This document shows, one piece after another, positions 1 to 5,905 of a stretch of 8,972 nt of DNA (position 1 is its first letter; every line of letters starts with the position of its first letter). The notes under the pieces were generated by a model, which worked only from the letters and a program-made list of their open reading frames with translations, was not told the DNA's origin and searched no databases. The position numbers were made by a program, and so were the translations under genes. Origin of the DNA: DASZMJ01 sp035551935 (GTDB lineage: Bacteria; Planctomycetota; Planctomycetia; Isosphaerales; Isosphaeraceae); assembly GCA_035551935.1 (NCBI GenBank), contig DASZMJ010000035.1, positions 1 to 8,972 of the forward strand, read 5' to 3'.

Positions 1-41
1 ACAGGTGAGCAAATAGAAAATTTAAATATTTTCTCACCTGT
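1..41. repeat. AT-rich 41-bp near-palindrome at left edge
   Basis: ACAGGTGAG at 1-9 is the perfect reverse complement of CTCACCTGT at 33-41. After one mismatch (10/32), AAATA at 11-15 pairs with TATTT at 27-31, leaving an 11-nt A/T-rich centre. The structure lies downstream of the minus-strand repressor gene that ends at 77. It could be that gene's transcription terminator, an operator for a gene beyond the left edge, or the end of a small repeated element. It has no U-tract flank inside the window. The AT-rich core contrasts sharply with the GC-rich genes around it. The dyad is directly visible; its role is not. Bases 42-76 hold nothing else I can identify. Confidence 0.6.
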
Positions 42-76
42 GAAAATCTGCGTCGTCTGCGGTTCGACCCCCATCC

Positions 77-739
77 TCACTGCGGCACAACGAGCACCTT
101 GCCCGCGGCGTCGAGGCCGAGGGCGACGGGCCGGCCGGCGACGTCGAGGACGAGGGCGCCGGCCTCGGGGCGGTTCTCGGCGAGGGTGCCGACGGTGCCG
201 AGGTCGAGGCCGCAGTCGGTCAGGTAGCGGAGGAAGGCGGGGTCCTGGTCGACGACGCGGACGAGCCGGAACGCCTGGCCGCGGGCGAGGTCGGTCAGGG
301 GGAGCCCGGCGGGTTCGGTCAACGAGCCGTCGGCGCGGGGGATGGGGTCGCCATGCGGGTCGACGTCGGGGTGGCCGAGGTAGGCGTCGATGCGGTCGAC
401 CAGGCGTTCGGAGGCGGCGTGCTCGAGGTGCTCGGCCTCCTCGTGGACCTCGTCCCAGCTCAGGTCGAGCGTCTGCGCCAGGAAGAGCTCGATCAGCCTA
501 TGCCTGCGCAGGACCTTCAGCGCCAGCCGCCGGCCCGCGGCGGTGAGCCGGGCCCCCTCGTAAGGCGTGTAGGTGGCGAGGTCGGCCTCGGACAAGGTCT
601 TGAGCATACCCGTGACCGTGCCCGGCGAGACCCCCAGCGCCTGCGCCAGCGCGCCGGTAGCGACCGCGGCGTCGCCCGGGCCGCGGGCGGCGATGAGGTA
701 GATCGACTTGACGTAGTTCTCGACGGTCAGGCTCGCCAC
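77..739 (-). CDS. DtxR/MntR-family metal-dependent transcriptional regulator
   Basis: This is a cytoplasmic repressor that binds DNA when loaded with Fe(II) or Mn(II) and controls metal uptake. The 220-aa product has a winged helix at about 1-63 (VENYVKSIY at 6-14, recognition-helix region GVSPGTVTGML at 36-46), a dimerisation and metal-binding domain at about 64-140, and a FeoA/SH3-like C-terminal domain at about 146-220. Aligning by eye with DtxR, metal ligands H79, E83, H98, E105 and H106 correspond to H80, E84, H99, E106 and H107. The DtxR C102 position is E103, as in MntR (E99). The C-terminal FeoA-like domain is DtxR/IdeR-like, so the metal specificity cannot be assigned. Start is GTG, preceded by a GAGGG motif. 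It is the last gene of a minus-strand set, 48 bp after the rRNA methyltransferase stop. No metal transporter is visible next to it. The family call is firm; the target genes are unknown. Confidence 0.88.
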   Translation of the reverse strand: MASLTVENYVKSIYLIAARGPGDAAVATGALAQALGVSPGTVTGMLKTLSEADLATYTPYEGARLTAAGRRLALKVLRRHRLIELFLAQTLDLSWDEVHEEAEHLEHAASERLVDRIDAYLGHPDVDPHGDPIPRADGSLTEPAGLPLTDLARGQAFRLVRVVDQDPAFLRYLTDCGLDLGTVGTLAENRPEAGALVLDVAGRPVALGLDAAGKVLVVPQ

Positions 740-787
740 GATCGACCCTCGGCCCCTCGCCCCCGGCCGCGACGCCCGGCCGACATC

Positions 788-2092
788 CTACGCGAGCGGC
801 CCGGCCGGTTCCAGGTCGTCCGGCCCCGGGCGCCTGCCCGCGCGGTCGCCGAGCTGCAGCCAGACCGCCTTCAGGTACGCCCCCTCGAGCGCCTCCAGGC
901 CGACGGGGTGGTCGGCCGCCGCCCCGGTGACGGCCAGGACCCGCGCCTCTCGCCCCGCGCGGCGGGCGGCGGCGCGGAGCAGGATGAGGAACTCCTCGGG
1001 CGGCAGCAGGCCCGAGCACGAGCAGGTCAACAGGATGCCGCCGGGTTCCACGAGGCCCATCGCGAGGGTGTTCAAATCGAAATACTTGCGCTTGCCGACG
1101 GCGACGTCGAGCCGGCCCGGGATCAGCTTGGGCGGGTCGAGCACGACGACGCCGTAGGAGCGGCCGTTGGCGGCCATCTGCCGCATGTAGCCGAACGCAT
1201 CGGCGTGGACCAGGCCGAGCCGGACCTGGTTCAGGTTGGCATTCTCCTTCGCGATGGCGACGGCCTTCTCGTCGAGGTCCACGCCGGTCGCCTCGCGCGC
1301 CCCCCCGGCGGCCAGCGCGTGGATCGAGAAGCCGCCGGTGTAGCAGCAGACGTCCAGGACCGTCTTATCCCGGCAGAATCGGGCCAAGTCGCGGCGGTTG
1401 TCGCGCTGGTCGCAGAAGAAGCCGGTCTTGTGCCCTCCCTCGAAGTGGACCCGGAAGCGGAGGCCGTGCTCGCGGATGGTCACGCGCGGGGGGTGGTCCG
1501 CGCTGGCGACCGGCCGGCCGGGGAAGTCCTCGGCCAGGGCGATCCGCTCGTCGACCCGGGCGAGGAAGTGCCTCGTGCCGAGCCGTCTGGCGAGGATCTC
1601 GACGATCGGCCCAAGCCGCTGGTACATCCCGAGGCTGAACAGCTCGATCGACAGGAGCTCGCCGAAGCGGTCGACGATCAGGCCCGAGAGGCCGTCTCCC
1701 TCGGCGTGGACGACCCGGTAGGCGTCGGCCTCGTCGTCGAGCCGGAGCAGGTCGCGCCTCAGGGCAATGGCGCGGTCGATGCGGCCTTCCCAGAAGTCGG
1801 GCCCCGGCGGCTCGGAGGCGGTCGAGAGCAGCCGCAAGGCGATCTGCGAGCGGCTGTTCCAGAGGCCGAAGCCGACCGGCAGGCCGTCGCGGTCGACGAC
1901 GCGGATGAGGTCGCCGTCGCTGGGTCGAGGGCCCCCGGCCGGTCCGGCGACCATCTTCCGGTAGACGAACGGGTGGTGCCCCGCCCCCCGGATCGCGACG
2001 ACCGGCAGCGCCCCGGTCGGCCCGAGCGGGCGGTCGGGGACCTCGGCGACGGGGGGCCGGGCGGCCTCGGTGCGCGGGGATCGGGTCGTCAC
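788..2092 (-). CDS. rlmI: RlmI-like 23S rRNA (cytosine-C5) methyltransferase, class I SAM-dependent
   Basis: This enzyme transfers a methyl group from S-adenosylmethionine to a cytosine of 23S rRNA (C1962 for E. coli RlmI). The 434-aa product has a PUA-like RNA-binding N-terminus at about 28-95, then the hinge motif KTGFFCDQRDNR at 222-233, the SAM-binding motif I VLDVCCYTGGFS at 245-256, acidic motif VDLDEKA at 271-277, LDPPK at 318-322, and TCSCSGL at 356-362, which carries the expected catalytic cysteine. AADHP and EGAYLKAVW near the end also match the RlmI C-terminus. It is somewhat longer than E. coli RlmI because of an extra N-terminal stretch and a Pro/Arg-rich tail. Start is GTG at 2090-2092, overlapping the TGA of the upstream gene (GTGA), so translation is probably coupled. 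Exact base specificity is inferred from family; a paralogue acting on another RNA position is possible. Confidence 0.85.
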   Translation of the reverse strand: MTTRSPRTEAARPPVAEVPDRPLGPTGALPVVAIRGAGHHPFVYRKMVAGPAGGPRPSDGDLIRVVDRDGLPVGFGLWNSRSQIALRLLSTASEPPGPDFWEGRIDRAIALRRDLLRLDDEADAYRVVHAEGDGLSGLIVDRFGELLSIELFSLGMYQRLGPIVEILARRLGTRHFLARVDERIALAEDFPGRPVASADHPPRVTIREHGLRFRVHFEGGHKTGFFCDQRDNRRDLARFCRDKTVLDVCCYTGGFSIHALAAGGAREATGVDLDEKAVAIAKENANLNQVRLGLVHADAFGYMRQMAANGRSYGVVVLDPPKLIPGRLDVAVGKRKYFDLNTLAMGLVEPGGILLTCSCSGLLPPEEFLILLRAAARRAGREARVLAVTGAAADHPVGLEALEGAYLKAVWLQLGDRAGRRPGPDDLEPAGPLA

Positions 2093-2424
2093 GCCTCGTC
2101 CTCGAAGTCCTCGTCGTCGCCGTCGGCCCCGGGCTCGCCGACCTCGTTGCGGGCCAGCCGCCGGAGCCGGACGAGCAGGGCGGTCGCGTACCGTTGGACG
2201 GAGAGTTGCTTGGTCATGACCGCATCATTTGCCGCGGCGACCGGGATGTCGGCCAGGAGCCGATGGGCCCTGGCCAGCGCCTCCCAGCCGACTCGCAAGG
2301 CGCCCTGGGCGGCCTCCGGGTCGTCGCCGCCGCGGACGACCCGCAACGCCTGCCGCGCCCGTTTCAGGGCGGCGTGCGCCTGCTGCAAGTTCCGCAGGGC
2401 CGTCCCCGCGCTCATCTCGGCCAT
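2089..2424 (-). CDS. small Ala/Arg-rich helical protein with acidic tail, unknown function
   Basis: I do not recognise this 111-aa protein. It reads as predominantly alpha-helical: an Ala/Leu/Arg-rich segment at about 6-31, another at about 35-60, a third at about 68-92, then a highly acidic C-terminus (GDDEDFEDEA at the end). It has no cysteines, signal peptide or membrane segment. The frame is open upstream to a GTG at 2479-2481, but I chose the ATG at 2422-2424 because the upstream segment is low-complexity and a TACAAT promoter-like hexamer lies just before that GTG. A G-rich stretch (GGGGGGAG) sits very close to the ATG, so an ATG three codons later (2413-2415) may be the true start. Its stop overlaps the GTG of the rRNA methyltransferase, suggesting co-expression. 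A role linked to that enzyme is only inference from position. Confidence 0.6.
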   Translation of the reverse strand: MAEMSAGTALRNLQQAHAALKRARQALRVVRGGDDPEAAQGALRVGWEALARAHRLLADIPVAAANDAVMTKQLSVQRYATALLVRLRRLARNEVGEPGADGDDEDFEDEA

Positions 2425-2486
2425 CGCTCCCCCCGCGCCTCGTCTCTCGCCCGAAATTCGGCTACCCGTATAGGTGCCCACGGGCT

Positions 2487-2515
2487 ATTGTAGATTCGAA
2501 CCCGATCGCGATCCA
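2487..2515 (-). promoter_or_regulatory. candidate promoter for the minus-strand methyltransferase/repressor operon
   Basis: On the minus strand TACAAT (2487-2492) matches the -10 consensus at five of six positions. A weak -35 candidate, TGGATC (2510-2515), lies 17 nt upstream. Transcription would begin near 2480, which places the GTG at 2479-2481 at the transcript start and supports the internal ATG start. The 116-bp gap also serves clpS on the other strand, for which I see no convincing hexamers. Planctomycete promoters are often non-canonical, so this is a weak call. Confidence 0.3.
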
Positions 2516-2540
2516 CCCAAGTCGCGGGAGCCGTCCCATC

Positions 2541-2915
2541 ATGAGCGACCCCCACGAGTCGGATACCGCCGTCGCCGAGCCGATCGTCCGCACCCAGACC
2601 GCCCCCAGGTCGAAGGCCGAGGTGTCGACCGAGACCCGCAAGCTCCCCCCCTACAACGTCATCATCCTCAACGACGAGGAACATACGTTCGAATATGTCA
2701 TCGAGCTCCTGACCAAGCTCTTCGCGCACTCGCTGACCGTCGCCGAGACCCTGACCTGGCGCATCCACAACACCGGCCGTGCCGTCGTCTACACGACGCA
2801 CAAGGAGAAGGCCGAGCTGAAGCGCGAGCAGGTCCTGGCCTACGGCCCCGACCCCCGCATGCCCGTCTCGAAGGGCCCGCTCGCCTGCTACATCGAGCCG
2901 GCCGAATCCGACTGA
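2541..2915 (+). CDS. clpS: ClpS, ATP-dependent Clp protease adaptor (N-degron recognin)
   Basis: ClpS delivers proteins with N-terminal destabilising residues (Leu, Phe, Tyr, Trp) to the ClpAP or ClpCP protease in the cytoplasm. The 124-aa product has a flexible N-terminal arm at 1-36, then the core YNVIILNDEEHTFEYVIELL at 38-57 and RIHNTGRAVV at 74-83. N44, D45 and H76 align with E. coli ClpS N34, D35 and H66, which hold the N-degron amino group. The gatekeeper position (M40 in E. coli) is F50 here. The C-terminal extension YGPDPRMPVSKGPLACYIEP at 101-120 includes the last core strand. Start is ATG with GGGAG ten bases upstream. No clpA or clpC is adjacent. The last 28 bp overlap the 3' end of ruvX on the opposite strand, so read-through from either gene would make antisense RNA against the other. 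Confidence 0.93.
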   Translation: MSDPHESDTAVAEPIVRTQTAPRSKAEVSTETRKLPPYNVIILNDEEHTFEYVIELLTKLFAHSLTVAETLTWRIHNTGRAVVYTTHKEKAELKREQVLAYGPDPRMPVSKGPLACYIEPAESD

Positions 2916-3376
2916 TCCTCGTCGGTGGGGTCGTCCAGCGGCTCCGGCAACACCGCGACGACCGGGCAGCCGGCGTCGATGTAGTTCTGGAGCAGGATCC
3001 GCGCCGCGAGCATGTCGCGCAGGCCCTTCCGCCTCCGAGCCTTGAGGCCGTGGCCGCGCAGCGACTCCTCGGCGTCGACGCTCGTATAACGCTCGTCGAA
3101 GAACGTCACCGGCCGGCCCGTTTCCCCGGCCAGCCACTCCCCCCACCGCCTCGCCAGCACCGCCAGCTCCCCCTCGCCGCCGCCCGTGTGCAGCGGCAGG
3201 CCGACGACCAGCCGCTCCACGTCGTATTCTTTTATGATTTTGATAAAGTGTTCGGCGTCCCTGTCCTTATCCCTCCGCTCGTAGACCTCCAACGGCGTCG
3301 CGATCGCCCGCCGCGCGTCGCTCAACGCCGCGCCGACGCGCTTCGTGCCGAAATCGAGGCCGAGGAGGCGTCCCAT
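2888..3376 (-). CDS. ruvX: RuvX/YqgF putative Holliday-junction resolvase, pre-16S rRNA nuclease
   Basis: RuvX is an RNase H-fold nuclease, described for E. coli YqgF as processing the 5' end of pre-16S rRNA and elsewhere proposed as a Holliday-junction resolvase. From the ATG at 3374-3376 the product is 162 aa. It has LLGLDFGTKRVGAALSD at 4-20 with catalytic D8, LVVGLPLHTGG at 56-66, TFFDERYTSVDAEE at 91-104 with E95, and RDMLAARILLQNYID at 120-134 with D121, completing the expected D/E/D triad. A TTG two codons earlier is a possible alternative start, but it would overlap the preceding stop. The ATG lies 2 nt after the TGA of the 173-aa gene (TGATCATG), which points to coupling by re-initiation. 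The acidic C-terminal tail (DDPTDEDQSDSAG) is coded by DNA overlapping the end of clpS. Confidence 0.93.
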   Translation of the reverse strand: MGRLLGLDFGTKRVGAALSDARRAIATPLEVYERRDKDRDAEHFIKIIKEYDVERLVVGLPLHTGGGEGELAVLARRWGEWLAGETGRPVTFFDERYTSVDAEESLRGHGLKARRRKGLRDMLAARILLQNYIDAGCPVVAVLPEPLDDPTDEDQSDSAGSM

Positions 3377-3378
3377 GA

Positions 3379-3900
3379 TCAACCCGACCGGCTGACCTCT
3401 TCGACGATCGTCCAGTACGGGCCGGAGACCTTCTCCTGGAGACGGACAAACGCCTCTTGGGCCTGTTCGATAAACATGAATCGCATTTGGGTCCCTTCGG
3501 CTGTCTCGATCGCCCCCTCGTCGAGGAGGGCTTCCTCGATCCGCTCGCGGGTGTCGTCATCGATCCCGCGAGTGATCGGGGCTACCCGGTATGGGAAGTA
3601 GCCCATCGAGATCGCTTCATCGGGAGTCAAGCAGGAGATGACATGCGTCTCATCACGAATCCTTGGAATGAACCGAGCGAATGCCTCGAATGCAATCGCG
3701 GGACGGTCACGGAACGGTACACCGTACCAGCCGTCCCAGATGATGATCTGGCCCCACTTTTCGAGACTCGGCGTCGCGTTCGTGATTGTCCAAAGACCGC
3801 GAACCTTTTTCTCTTCGATCAGTTGTTCGGCCAATAATGCCGAAAGCCGAGAGGTTACATCCTCGGCCTTTGCTCGCCGTCGTCTTGGTGCTGTGGCCAT
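3379..3900 (-). CDS. unrecognised 173-aa protein, partner of the HEPN gene
   Basis: I do not recognise a family. The 173-aa product begins with a basic patch (PRRRRAK at 5-11), followed by a helix (DVTSRLSALLAEQLIEE). Next is an aromatic, strand-like section with WGQIIIWDGWYGVPFRDRPA, then HVISCLTPDEAISMGYFPYR, and a C-terminal alpha/beta segment ending GPYWTIVEEVSRSG. There is no signal peptide, membrane segment, or nucleotidyltransferase motif (GS..., DxD), so it is not the usual MNT partner of HEPN proteins. I chose the ATG at 3898-3900 because AGAAGG lies 7 nt upstream; the frame is open further to 3942 but that stretch belongs to the end of the HEPN reading frame. It sits 2 nt before ruvX and 11 nt after the restored HEPN stop. 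GC appears lower than in flanking housekeeping genes. A regulator or antitoxin-like partner of the HEPN protein is a guess from context. Confidence 0.7.
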   Translation of the reverse strand: MATAPRRRRAKAEDVTSRLSALLAEQLIEEKKVRGLWTITNATPSLEKWGQIIIWDGWYGVPFRDRPAIAFEAFARFIPRIRDETHVISCLTPDEAISMGYFPYRVAPITRGIDDDTRERIEEALLDEGAIETAEGTQMRFMFIEQAQEAFVRLQEKVSGPYWTIVEEVSRSG

Positions 3901-3911
3901 ATGGCAACCTT

Positions 3912-4013
3912 CTAGAGTTGAGAGAACTGGCCTCGGAACCATTCGGAATGTGACCGGACGGTCCTGAGATCATGCCGATAGACCGGTCCAGACCGGTATC
4001 TTATGTATTCACG
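3912..4013 (-). pseudogene. detached C-terminal segment of the HEPN gene after an in-frame TGA
   Basis: Immediately after the TGA at 4014-4016 the same frame continues for 33 sense codons and stops at TAG (3912-3914). The segment reads REYIRYRSGPVYRHD... and ends EWFRGQFSQL. It resembles the end of HEPN-type proteins, where a 'Y-x-N-W' turn leads into an RYR-containing final helix region. The TGA sits exactly where a tryptophan (TGG) would be expected, one base away. The restored stop overlaps the AGAAGG ribosome binding site of the next gene, which is normal operon spacing. The restored protein would be 175 aa. I infer a recent nonsense mutation or a base-call error; TGA read-through cannot be excluded but is not known to be general in planctomycetes. 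Confidence 0.6.
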
Positions 4014-4439
4014 TCAATTCTTATATAACTCGGCCGCGCGATCTGTGACCTCCTGGGCGAACGGAGGGGCATATGGGACCCTGAGAGAGTGCCGCCGCCA
4101 CGCCAACAACAGCGCCCAGATGTTGATGTCGTGTTGGTTCTCGGGGTCATTCTTTGGCTTCGTAGGCAGATTCAGTTTCGACCTCAGATCCCATTCCGTA
4201 TTGCGGAGTTTCTTATCGACGGCGGTCGTGATCGGCCTTCCCGTCGCGTTGAAGAGGGCCCGGAAGTACGCCGCTTTCAGCGCATTCTCAACGGAGTATC
4301 CATACAAATAGATCGCTCCAAGTCTCCGGTTGGCCCGACGCAATACCTCGGCGTCACGGTAATTGCGGCGCGCGGCGTGCTCAAAGTGTTGAACCGAGTC
4401 ATGGTCGTGTACCTTGATGCGGGCGCGGAATGGCTCCAC
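4014..4439 (-). CDS. HEPN-domain protein, C-terminally truncated by an in-frame stop
   Basis: HEPN proteins are small helical bundles. Many are RNases or partners of minimal nucleotidyltransferases in toxin-antitoxin or defence modules; others are binding subunits without catalysis. The 141 visible residues carry the signature HFEHAARRNYRDAEVLRRAN at 18-37 and GAIYLYGYSVENALKAAYFR at 41-60, followed by a variable loop and NQHDINIWALLLAWRRHSLR at 101-120. No Rx4-6H motif is in the usual C-terminal position of the truncated product. R149-x6-H156 of the restored tail (feature at 3912-4013) would fit the spacing, though a proline inside it makes a catalytic role uncertain. Start is GTG; an in-frame TGA lies four codons upstream and a GGGAAGGG stretch precedes it at a rather long spacing. 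GC is low for the region (67 of 120 bases by hand count at 4201-4320). Gap to ispG is 68 bp. The domain call rests on pattern recognition only. Confidence 0.65.
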   Translation of the reverse strand: MEPFRARIKVHDHDSVQHFEHAARRNYRDAEVLRRANRRLGAIYLYGYSVENALKAAYFRALFNATGRPITTAVDKKLRNTEWDLRSKLNLPTKPKNDPENQHDINIWALLLAWRRHSLRVPYAPPFAQEVTDRAAELYKN

Positions 4440-4507
4440 GAGAACTATTCATCCCTTCCCGTCATCTGAGCCGTGAATTCTCTCAAAGATCGAGGCCCGG
4501 ATAGAGC

Positions 4508-5671
4508 TCAGTTCAGCACCGGCAGCGCCGACGACTTCTTCTTCTCCTTCTCCTGGAACGACTTCAGCGCCGGGGTCTCCTCGTGGAAGCGGGCGACTTC
4601 TTCGAGGAGGGCCTGGACCATGTCGGCTTCCTTGACGTGGCGGATGGGGACGCCGCGCTTGAAGATGATGCCCTTGCCGGCGCCGGCGGCGATGCCGAGG
4701 TCGGCCTCCTTGGCCTCGCCGAAGCCGTTGACGAGGCAGCCGAGGATGCTGATGCGGAGGGGGTCCTTCAGGTGGGCCATCTTCGCCTCGACCTCGGCGA
4801 CGATCCGCTCCAGGTCGATGTCGAGCCGGCCGCAGGTCGGGCAGGCGACGACCTCGGGCTTGTTCACGCGGCGGTCGCAGGCGCGGAGGATGTCGAAGGC
4901 CGCGGCGACCTCGGGCACGGGGTCGCCCAGCAAGGAGACGCGGATCGTGTCGCCGATCCCGCGCAGGAGGATCGCGCCGATGCCGGCGGCGCTCTTGAGC
5001 GTGCCGTACTCGCGCGAGCCGGCCTCCGTGATGCCGACGTGCGTGGGATAATCACTCTGCGAGGCGAATTGCGTGTACGTCTCGACGGCCGTCGGCGCGT
5101 GGCTGGCCTTCAGCGAAATGATCATCTGATGATAGCCAAGCTTCTCGGCCGTCTCGATGTGTCGCAGGGCGCTCTCGACCATGGCCTCGGGGCAGGGGAA
5201 GCCGTACTTCTCGATGAGGTCTTTTTCGAGGCTGCCGCTGTTGACGCCGATCCGCATCGGCACGCCCTTGTCGCGAGCCTTGCGGACGACCTCCTTGAAC
5301 CGCTCCTCGCCGCCGATGTTGCCGGGGTTGATCCGGATCTTGTCCACCGCGCGGCGGCCCGAGGGGGTCACCGCGTCGAGGCAGGCCAGGGCCATCCGGT
5401 AGTCGTAGTGGATGTCGGCGATCAGGGGGACGGTCATCCGGTCGCGGATCGCGCGGCAGGCCTCGACGTCCTCCTTCTTGGGGACGGTCACGCGGACCAG
5501 CTCGCAGCCGGCCTCCTCGAGGCGGCGGACCTGCGCCAGGGTCGCCTCGGCCTCGAAGGTGTTGGTCGTCGTCATCGACTGGACCCAGATCGGGTTGTCG
5601 CCGCCGACGACGTGGTCGCCGACGCCGACTTCGCGGGTCTTGTGCCGGGTGACGGTCGTGCTGTAGGCCAT
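4508..5671 (-). CDS. ispG: IspG (GcpE), 4-hydroxy-3-methylbut-2-enyl diphosphate synthase
   Basis: IspG is a cytoplasmic [4Fe-4S] enzyme of the MEP isoprenoid pathway. It reductively converts 2-C-methyl-D-erythritol 2,4-cyclodiphosphate to HMBPP. The 387-aa product has an N-terminal TIM-barrel (VQSMTTTNT at 30-38, PLIADIHYDY at 82-91, KIRINPGNIG at 111-120, RIGVNSGSLE at 140-149, SLKAS at 186-190, GITEAG at 213-218). A C-terminal sulfite-reductase-like domain follows. C277 and C280 (ACPTCGR) and C312 (GCLVNGFGEA) match the three cluster cysteines, and E319 the fourth ligand. The usual 'VNGPGE' is NGFGE here. Length fits the short bacterial form without the inserted A* domain. Start is ATG with AGGA about eight bases upstream. 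The Lys-rich tail (QEKEKKKSS) is an extension. It leads the minus-strand run ispG, HEPN, 173-aa gene, ruvX. No other MEP gene is present here. Confidence 0.95.
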   Translation of the reverse strand: MAYSTTVTRHKTREVGVGDHVVGGDNPIWVQSMTTTNTFEAEATLAQVRRLEEAGCELVRVTVPKKEDVEACRAIRDRMTVPLIADIHYDYRMALACLDAVTPSGRRAVDKIRINPGNIGGEERFKEVVRKARDKGVPMRIGVNSGSLEKDLIEKYGFPCPEAMVESALRHIETAEKLGYHQMIISLKASHAPTAVETYTQFASQSDYPTHVGITEAGSREYGTLKSAAGIGAILLRGIGDTIRVSLLGDPVPEVAAAFDILRACDRRVNKPEVVACPTCGRLDIDLERIVAEVEAKMAHLKDPLRISILGCLVNGFGEAKEADLGIAAGAGKGIIFKRGVPIRHVKEADMVQALLEEVARFHEETPALKSFQEKEKKKSSALPVLN

Positions 5672-5714
5672 CGCGGCGATCCTATCTCACTGAAAAGGTA
5701 AGAACTTGCGGAAA

Positions 5715-5744
5715 GTCACACGCATCGATGACGTTTCTGATAAT
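5715..5744 (+). promoter_or_regulatory. candidate promoter for the plus-strand methyltransferase
   Basis: GATAAT at 5739-5744 matches five of six -10 positions, and GTCACA at 5715-5720 matches four of six -35 positions with an 18-nt spacer. It lies in the 234-bp gap between the divergent ispG and methyltransferase genes and would give a leader of about 155 nt. That leader contains a 33-codon frame (5801-5902, ATG to TGA) ending 3 nt before the methyltransferase GTG; no good ribosome binding site precedes it. I see no equally good promoter for ispG. Confidence 0.35.
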
Positions 5745-5905
5745 CTAGTCGACTGCCGCCGCGCGGTCAAGGTCGGCGGCGGGCCTGGGCCGAACTCGCG
5801 ATGTCGGTCGCCGGTCCGATTGGTGGAATTCGAGGGGCGGTCGTCGTCCGGGGGCGGAAGTACGTCCTCCGGACCGACGTGATGTACCGCGCGTCGGGCT
5901 GAGCG

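Noticed and set aside
55..80. TTCGA-containing stretch (GGTTCGACCCC) that recalls a tRNA or tmRNA T-arm and thus an integration site
   Set aside because: The flanking bases do not form a T-stem, there is no acceptor stem or other arm, and it overlaps the end of the repressor gene.
353..2473. 706-codon open frame on the plus strand
   Set aside because: It is antisense to the repressor, methyltransferase and small-protein genes, rich in Arg/Asp/Val as expected for a GC-rich shadow frame, and shows no domain.
3379..3900. 173-aa protein as a minimal nucleotidyltransferase antitoxin
   Set aside because: No GS-x(9-10)-DxD motif is present anywhere in the product.
3707..3973. Separate small minus-strand gene between the HEPN and 173-aa genes
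   Set aside because: It overlaps the 173-aa gene in another frame, lacks a ribosome binding site, and the interval is better explained as the detached HEPN C-terminus.
4583..5701. 372-codon plus-strand open frame
   Set aside because: It is the complementary strand of ispG, whose motifs are unambiguous; the plus-strand translation is low-complexity Asp/Ala/Gly/Val.
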